Below are positions 59,463-64,000 of a DNA stretch of 64,000 nt, one piece after another (position 1 is the first letter of the stretch; every line of letters begins with the position of its first letter). The stretch spans positions 558,001 to 622,000 of the forward strand of contig DASYCZ010000026.1 in assembly GCA_036499825.1 (NCBI GenBank), in the 5' to 3' direction. The position numbers and the translations under genes were made by a program. The notes under the pieces were generated by a model. It made no database searches and had not been told where the DNA came from. It was given only the letters and a program-made list of their open reading frames with translations. Origin of the DNA: Paradevosia sp036499825 (GTDB lineage: Bacteria > Pseudomonadota > Alphaproteobacteria > Rhizobiales > Devosiaceae).

Positions 59463-60356
59463 CTAGGCGGCCGCGTAGTTCATGGCTTTGAGGTCGGCGA
59501 GCAGGCTTGGCCCCTGCGGCGCCCAACCCAGGTGCTTCCGCGTCGCTGAACTGGACCCGGTGATATTGGCTGAAGCGAACATGGCGAACCAGCCGAAATG
59601 GGCTTCAGCCTCGTCCCTGGAAACCGAGACGGCGGGCAGGCCGAGCCCCGTAGCGATAACCTCGGCGATATCGCGCGCGGCAATTCCCTCTTCTCCGACA
59701 GCATGGTAGCGGGCCCCAGGCTCGGCGCGAGCGAGTGCCAGAACATAGAGCTTGGCCACATCATCCACGTGACCGGCGGCCCAGCGGTTGGCACCTTGCT
59801 CCACATAGGCGACGACGCCCTTGTGACGGGCCATCTCGATATAGGGCGAGATGAGCCCCTGCCTCACGGTATCATGCACCTGCGGAAGCCGGACGACGCC
59901 CAGGTTGACGCCCGCTTCCAACTGCTCCTGACCAGCCAGTTCCGAGGCGATGCGCGGATTGAAATGATGCGTGTCGAAAACATCCTCGCGCGCGGGTTCC
60001 CCATTGCCCGGATCGCCGATGCCGACGCCCGACGTGATGAGAAGCGGCCGGTCCGAACCTTTCAGCACGGAGCCGAGCGCTGTAATGACGCGGCGATCCT
60101 TTTCGCAGTTGGTGACGAAATTGGAAAAGTCGTGATCAAACGCCGTATGAACGACGGCGTCGGCATTCTCGGCTCCTTTCGCCAGGGCCGCCGGATCTTC
60201 CAGCGTCCCGAGATGCGCCGACGCGCCGGCGCTCGCCAGCTCTTTCGCTCCCGCATCGGAACGGGTGAGGCCGATGACCTGATGGCCGCCGCCCAGCAAT
60301 TGGTGAAGAATACGGGCTCCTATGAACCCGGTGGCACCCGTCAGAAAAACGCGCAT
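59463..60356 (-). CDS. NAD(P)-dependent epimerase/atypical SDR
   Basis: 297 aa extended SDR. TGATGFIG dinucleotide motif at 7-14, and VVHTAFDHDF in place of the usual YxxxK region further on; the strict Tyr-x-x-x-Lys pair is not obvious, which marks it as an atypical SDR. Related proteins act as NAD(P)H-binding reductases or carbonyl-sensing proteins. Divergent from an XRE regulator with a palindrome between them, an arrangement in which the regulator commonly controls the SDR gene. Confidence 0.88.
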   Translation of the reverse strand: MRVFLTGATGFIGARILHQLLGGGHQVIGLTRSDAGAKELASAGASAHLGTLEDPAALAKGAENADAVVHTAFDHDFSNFVTNCEKDRRVITALGSVLKGSDRPLLITSGVGIGDPGNGEPAREDVFDTHHFNPRIASELAGQEQLEAGVNLGVVRLPQVHDTVRQGLISPYIEMARHKGVVAYVEQGANRWAAGHVDDVAKLYVLALARAEPGARYHAVGEEGIAARDIAEVIATGLGLPAVSVSRDEAEAHFGWFAMFASANITGSSSATRKHLGWAPQGPSLLADLKAMNYAAA

Positions 60357-60408
60357 GCAAAATCTCCTGCATTGACGGGCCAGGCGATCTCATGGAAGCT
60401 TGTCCTGT

Positions 60409-60424
60409 TAAAGTAGTGACTTTA
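60409..60424. promoter_or_regulatory. Candidate operator for the XRE/epimerase pair
   Basis: Perfect palindrome TAAAGT-AGTG-ACTTTA in the 95-bp space between two divergent starts, 28 bp before the regulator ATG. It sits where a dimeric XRE protein could block both promoters. Confidence 0.5.
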
Positions 60425-60451
60425 TCCCATTATAACTGCCAACAGGATCTT

Positions 60452-61282
60452 ATGAGCGAAAGCGCTTCAGAAAATGCTCTTGGCACCTTCCTGCGGGACC
60501 GGCGCATGCGCCTCGATCCGGCGGCGCTTGGCTTCCAGGCAGGACGCCGCCGCACGCCGGGCCTGCGCCGCGAAGAAGTCGCTCAGCGCGCCAATATAAG
60601 CCCGACCTGGTATACTTGGCTGGAGCAGGGACGGCGCGGTGCACCATCCGCCCATGTGCTCGATCGCATCGCCAAGGGATTGATGCTGACCGAGCCAGAG
60701 CGAGATCACCTGCATATCCTTGCATTCGGTCATCCGCCCGAACCGCGCTACCACCAGAGCGGCGGCATCACGCCGCGGCTGCAGCACGTGCTGGATGCCA
60801 TGATCTTCAGTCCTGCCATCATCAGGACGGCCACCTGGGACGTCGTGGCGTGGAACAAGGCTGCAACCGTCATCCTGACCGACTATGCGAAGCTCCCCAA
60901 GGACCGGCGCAACATCCTGCGCATGATGTTCTCGGACGAACGCGTGCGCTCGGCGCAGGACGATTGGCGCAACGTCGCCCGTTATGTCGTGGGTGCATTC
61001 CGGGCCGATGCCGCCCGCGCCGGCGCCGGGGAGGAGATCCGGCAATTGGTCGATGAGCTCTCGGCTAGCAGCCCGGAGTTCAAGGCGATGTGGGGCGACA
61101 ATGAAATCACGAGCACGCGTGAGGGCATCAAGCGCCTGCACCATCCTGCCCTTGGCGCCATCGAGCTGGAGTTTTCTACCTTCGCGGTCGAAGGCCGGTT
61201 CGACCTCAACATGATGGTCTACAGCCCGGCCACCCCCGAGGTGATGGCGAAATTTCGCTCGCTGATCACCGAAGTGATTTGA
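60452..61282 (+). CDS. XRE-family regulator with MmyB-like ligand domain
   Basis: 276 aa. N-terminal Cro/C1-type helix-turn-helix (GLRREEVAQRANISPTWYTWLEQG, about 35-58; RRTPGLRREEVA is diagnostic of this group), then the MmyB-like PAS domain (TWDVVAWNKAAT; WGDNEI; HPALGAIELEFSTF). Such regulators control divergent SDR or membrane genes. ATG 60452 is chosen over an earlier start at 60392 because the family begins with a short polar stretch and the palindrome would otherwise lie in coding sequence. Confidence 0.9.
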   Translation: MSESASENALGTFLRDRRMRLDPAALGFQAGRRRTPGLRREEVAQRANISPTWYTWLEQGRRGAPSAHVLDRIAKGLMLTEPERDHLHILAFGHPPEPRYHQSGGITPRLQHVLDAMIFSPAIIRTATWDVVAWNKAATVILTDYAKLPKDRRNILRMMFSDERVRSAQDDWRNVARYVVGAFRADAARAGAGEEIRQLVDELSASSPEFKAMWGDNEITSTREGIKRLHHPALGAIELEFSTFAVEGRFDLNMMVYSPATPEVMAKFRSLITEVI

Positions 61283-61290
61283 GCGAGGAT

Positions 61291-61314
61291 AGGAAAGACC
61301 CCGTGGGGTCTTTC
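61291..61314. terminator. Bidirectional intrinsic terminator
   Basis: Perfect 11-bp stem GGAAAGACCCC/GGGGTCTTTCC with a 2-base centre, 8 bp after the XRE stop and 28 bp beyond the convergent phosphatase stop. T/A tracts inside the arms let it work in both directions. Confidence 0.8.
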
Positions 61315-61342
61315 CTGCGTGTGTGAACCCCCGAAACGGGGC

Positions 61343-62140
61343 TTACCGTGCGAGGCCGGCAGCGGCGAGTTCGGCGCGTGCGGCTTCGAGGAGGGGCTTG
61401 AACTCGGTGTTGTGGAGAAGGAGCGTGCCGATCGTGGTGCCGAGGACAGCGCTGGCCCGAATGTCGCTGCGCGAATGCACGCCGCAGATCATACGGCTTT
61501 CGGCGAAATCTTCGGCGCGGGCCATGATGAGCTGGCCCTTGCTCGGCATAAGCCGGGCGAGAACGATGCCCTGCGAATAAGCCAGAGTGCCGTGACCGCT
61601 CGGATAGGAGCGCACCTGCGAGCCGTTCTTGCCGGCGGCTTCGCAAACCTGGATATCCTGATTGAAAGTCCAGGGCCGGCGGCGGCCATAATAGACCTTG
61701 ACCACATCGGCCGCCGCATCGCGCTCATGCAGCACCGCCTCGAGCATGGCGGAGGTGGCGGGAAGCTTGGTCAGGTCGAAACCGATCGGTCCGAGCGTGG
61801 GGATCCACAACTCCGAACTCTCGTGCCGGTCATCCCAGATGGCCTGATCGAGACGATCCTTGGATGCCCCTTCCTGCATCTGCAGGACTTCCAGCACTTC
61901 CGCCTTTTGCTGGTCGGAGCCGTCGGCAGGCGGCGGCGGCAGGAGGGTGGTCGGATCAAGATCGTCGGGAGACAGATATTTGAGGACATGGTTCGGCGCC
62001 ATCGGCAGCGCGGCCGGAGCGGCAGGCTCGGCGGCTGGCTGCGCTGCGAAGGTCACCGGCGTGGCATTTTGCGCAAATGCCGGAGCCGACACGGTTAGGA
62101 GAGTCGCCGCCGCGATTGCGAGGCAAGCAAGTTTAGACAT
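61343..62140 (-). CDS. phoC: Class A non-specific acid phosphatase (PhoC type)
   Basis: 265 aa secreted phosphomonoesterase. Sec signal at 1-24. The class A signature is complete: KVYYGRRRP (K-x6-RP), YPSGHGT, and SRMICGVHSRSD (SR-x5-H-x3-D). It hydrolyses organic phosphate esters in the periplasm. ATG 62140 is used, since upstream Met 62188 would spoil the signal peptide. It ends at a strong shared terminator. Phosphate starvation control is likely in general, but no Pho box was identified. Confidence 0.94.
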   Translation of the reverse strand: MSKLACLAIAAATLLTVSAPAFAQNATPVTFAAQPAAEPAAPAALPMAPNHVLKYLSPDDLDPTTLLPPPPADGSDQQKAEVLEVLQMQEGASKDRLDQAIWDDRHESSELWIPTLGPIGFDLTKLPATSAMLEAVLHERDAAADVVKVYYGRRRPWTFNQDIQVCEAAGKNGSQVRSYPSGHGTLAYSQGIVLARLMPSKGQLIMARAEDFAESRMICGVHSRSDIRASAVLGTTIGTLLLHNTEFKPLLEAARAELAAAGLAR

Positions 62141-62502
62141 CAGAAATCTCCCGCAAGGCTTATCGCCTTGGCTGTTCAAGAGCCACAAGTGGAACGAAGC
62201 GTCCCTGTTTGTTTGATCGCGCCCAGGTCTTTGAAGTTAAGGCGGCGTCATGGTGAGTGATCGTTCCAATATGTTGAACTCAAACTCGCCGGTGGCAGCC
62301 CTAGGACAGGCATATGACAGTTGGACAACAGCAATCATGCTGTGCCGGCAGAGATTTTTTACAAATTTGTATAGTGACGAGCGTGAAGATGTTGCAGGCA
62401 TTTTCAGGTGTTGCCGCGAGGAGCGATGGTGATCTTTCTGAATTTTATCCGGAAGCTCGGCATCTGAAAGATGCGGAGGTTGGCTCGTTCGGTGGGCGAG
62501 CG
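62141..62502. other. Gap between two phosphatase genes
   Basis: 362 bp upstream of the acid phosphatase and downstream of the membrane phosphatase. The open frames seen here overlap on both strands and look non-coding. The acid phosphatase promoter must lie here. No hairpin of note. Confidence 0.4.
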
Positions 62503-63216
62503 TCACGCGGGGCGGCGGACTCGGCGCAGCCACGACGTTATGGCGAGGCAGAAAGCCGCCCAGGCCGATCCAAGGCACCAGCCGGCAAGAACGTCTGTGG
62601 CGTAATGCACCCCCAGATAGAGCCGGCTCAGCCCAACCAACAGGGTTAGCGCCGTGGCGAAGGCGATTGCGAAGATGCGCGTTGCTCGCGTCTGTGCGGT
62701 GGATGCGAGCAAAGCGCCCAAAGTCAGGTAGGTCACCGACGACAACATCGCGTGGCCGCTGGGAAAGCTCGCCGTGAAGACATGCGCCGTCGCCGCCAGG
62801 TCGGGACGTGGCCGGTCATAGCCGGATTTCAATACCTGGCTGATGACCGTGCCGCCCAGCACCGAAATGCCCGTTACGATGGCGGCCCATCGCCGGCGTG
62901 CCAGCAGCAGGTATCCGACGGTGCCGATGAATATTATCCCCAGGACTGCGAAGCTTCCGAGGGAAGTGACATCGCGGGCCATTTCCTGAAACCACAATGG
63001 CCCCAGCGGCTGTTCGGGATGTCCCGGGGTGCGGAAGGCGAGGAGGATCCCCTGGTCGAAGGCATGGGTATCGCCTTCCATGACCTCATCGGCAAGAGCC
63101 AGGAAGACGCCGGTGAGCACTGCAACCAGCGCCAGGCTGCACACAAGGGCTGTGTCGAAGCCGGTACGCCATCGCGCCATCTGCCGGGTCACCCGGGCCA
63201 TGATATCGTTCGGCAT
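62503..63216 (-). CDS. PAP2-family membrane phosphatase
   Basis: 237 aa, about five to six transmembrane helices. Complete lipid phosphatase signature: KSGYDRPRP, PSGHAM, SRLYLGVHYATDV. Active site faces the periplasm. Likely substrates are undecaprenyl diphosphate, phosphatidylglycerol phosphate or lipid A phosphates. It starts 2 bp after the sensor kinase stop, so a two-component system is co-transcribed with it, as for PmrAB-linked lipid-modifying genes. Confidence 0.92.
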   Translation of the reverse strand: MPNDIMARVTRQMARWRTGFDTALVCSLALVAVLTGVFLALADEVMEGDTHAFDQGILLAFRTPGHPEQPLGPLWFQEMARDVTSLGSFAVLGIIFIGTVGYLLLARRRWAAIVTGISVLGGTVISQVLKSGYDRPRPDLAATAHVFTASFPSGHAMLSSVTYLTLGALLASTAQTRATRIFAIAFATALTLLVGLSRLYLGVHYATDVLAGWCLGSAWAAFCLAITSWLRRVRRPA

Positions 63217-63218
63217 AT

Positions 63219-64000
63219 TCAGCGCTCCGTGACCGATGTTGGAAAAACCAGGACCACTGAAAGGCCGGGCCGGTTGTCGGCCAATTCGATGGTGGCGCCG
63301 TGAAGATCGGCAATGGCTTTCACAAGGCTGAGGCCGAGGCCGCTTCCAGCGGTGGTTCGGGCCTTGTCGAGCCGATAGAGGCGGCGAAAGACATTGTCGC
63401 GCTCGACCTCCGGAATGCCCGGGCCGGTATCGGTGACTGTAACAACCACTCGATCGGAATTTCCCTCGACGGCGATACTGACCGTAATGCCCGCAGGACC
63501 GTGACGAAGCGCGTTTTCGATCAGGTTGACGAACAACTGCGTCAGCAGTTCACGGTCTCCGGCTATGGGCAGCGCAAGGCCGCGAGCCGGTTGCAGTGTC
63601 AGGGCCTGTCGGCGTTCAACCGCGACTTCGGTGTAAATCTCGACAACGGATTCCAGCAGCGCTGGAAGATCTTGTGCGGCGAACCGCTCGCGCCTGGATC
63701 CTGCCTCGATTTGGGCGATCCGGAGCAATGCATCGAAGGTAGCGTTGATCTGTTCGCCTTCGCTTTGTGCCTGGGCCAGCAACCCGTTCAGGGGCAGGTT
63801 GTTCTGCTCCGCCTCAATGGCAGTCTCGATGGTGATGGCCAATCGATTGAGCGGCGTTTTGAGATCATGGGCTATATCGACACTAACCTGCCGCATGCCT
63901 TCCACGAGTGCGGAAAGCCGGTCGAGCGCTGCGTTTACCTGGCCGGCCAGTGCCGCGATATCATCGTTGCGAGGCGAGGGCGGTATCCTGGCCGCCAGTT
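63219..64000 (-). CDS. Two-component sensor histidine kinase (5' end outside window)
   Basis: The C-terminal 260 residues. The frame is open to the window edge, so sensor and membrane segments lie beyond 64000. Visible in order: end of a HAMP linker (NDDIAALAGQVNAALDRL), HisKA with DIAHDLKTPLNRL (phospho-acceptor His), N box NLIENALRHG, G1 DTGPGIP, and G2 GSGLGLSLV. A complete catalytic core. The response regulator is expected upstream, outside the window. Directly followed by the PAP2 gene, hinting at envelope-lipid control. Confidence 0.93.
   Translation of the reverse strand, partial: LAARIPPSPRNDDIAALAGQVNAALDRLSALVEGMRQVSVDIAHDLKTPLNRLAITIETAIEAEQNNLPLNGLLAQAQSEGEQINATFDALLRIAQIEAGSRRERFAAQDLPALLESVVEIYTEVAVERRQALTLQPARGLALPIAGDRELLTQLFVNLIENALRHGPAGITVSIAVEGNSDRVVVTVTDTGPGIPEVERDNVFRRLYRLDKARTTAGSGLGLSLVKAIADLHGATIELADNRPGLSVVLVFPTSVTER

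Noticed and set aside
1..64000. CRISPR arrays, rRNA/tRNA genes, insertion sequences
   Set aside because: Looked for regularly spaced repeats, transposase-like reading frames and conserved RNA motifs; none seen. The only strong direct repeat is the 52-bp duplication, besides the GH51 gene duplication.

Overview
This 64 kb window is GC-rich, densely coded chromosome-like DNA from an alphaproteobacterium. It most resembles the Hyphomicrobiales, and a Devosia-type free-living or plant/soil organism is my best guess from gene style. That guess is inference only, because no rRNA or other phylogenetic marker lies in the window. I see no tRNA, rRNA, CRISPR array, phage, plasmid or intact insertion sequence. 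The content is mostly accessory metabolism: ABC importers, catabolic enzymes, and many small regulator/enzyme pairs.

Layout. 0-7 kb: the end of an SDR dehydrogenase, a sugar ABC importer (binding protein plus two permeases, no ATPase) and two tandem GH51 alpha-L-arabinofuranosidases; together a plant-polysaccharide pentose unit. 7-9 kb: an HNH-type protein and a PfkB kinase. 9-12.7 kb: a four-gene Ter-related stress module (two TelA-like proteins, TerD, a VWA protein). 12.7-15.4 kb: a GFA protein, then pobA divergent from its AraC-type activator pobR (4-hydroxybenzoate to protocatechuate). 15.5-29.4 kb: a large acid-catabolism region with three enolase-superfamily enzymes, a family III CoA transferase, an AfuABC-type ABC importer, a 2-hydroxyacid dehydrogenase and a LysR regulator, followed by a GalC-like aldolase, a 4,5-dihydroxyphthalate-decarboxylase-like protein and a GalB-like hydratase; the last three belong to protocatechuate/gallate 4,5-cleavage chemistry. 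29.4-33.1 kb: a convergent three-subunit molybdenum hydroxylase of PaoABC type.

33.4-43.3 kb is the most distinctive block. An IclR regulator is divergent from a set that mixes a nitrate/taurine-type ABC importer (two permeases, binding protein, ATPase) with an isocitrate-lyase/PEP-mutase-fold lyase, LeuC/LeuD-like hydratase subunits, a LeuB-like dehydrogenase and a LigI-like amidohydrolase. This looks like import and complete breakdown of an unidentified branched or hydroxylated di/tricarboxylate. The last gene is broken by an exact 52-bp tandem duplication (42460-42563) that shifts the frame; removing one copy restores a 289-residue protein.

43.6-64 kb is a patchwork: an AraC regulator, two MFS exporters, a quinone-oxidoreductase-like enzyme, a GST, a DUF3788 protein and a periplasmic cupin; a redox island with three thioredoxin-fold peroxiredoxin-like genes each next to a LysR gene, plus a sulfite-oxidase-like molybdoenzyme with its FAD reductase; then a DUF1993 protein, a small membrane protein, an epimerase divergent from an XRE regulator, a class A acid phosphatase, and a sensor kinase (cut by the window end) in operon with a PAP2 membrane phosphatase.
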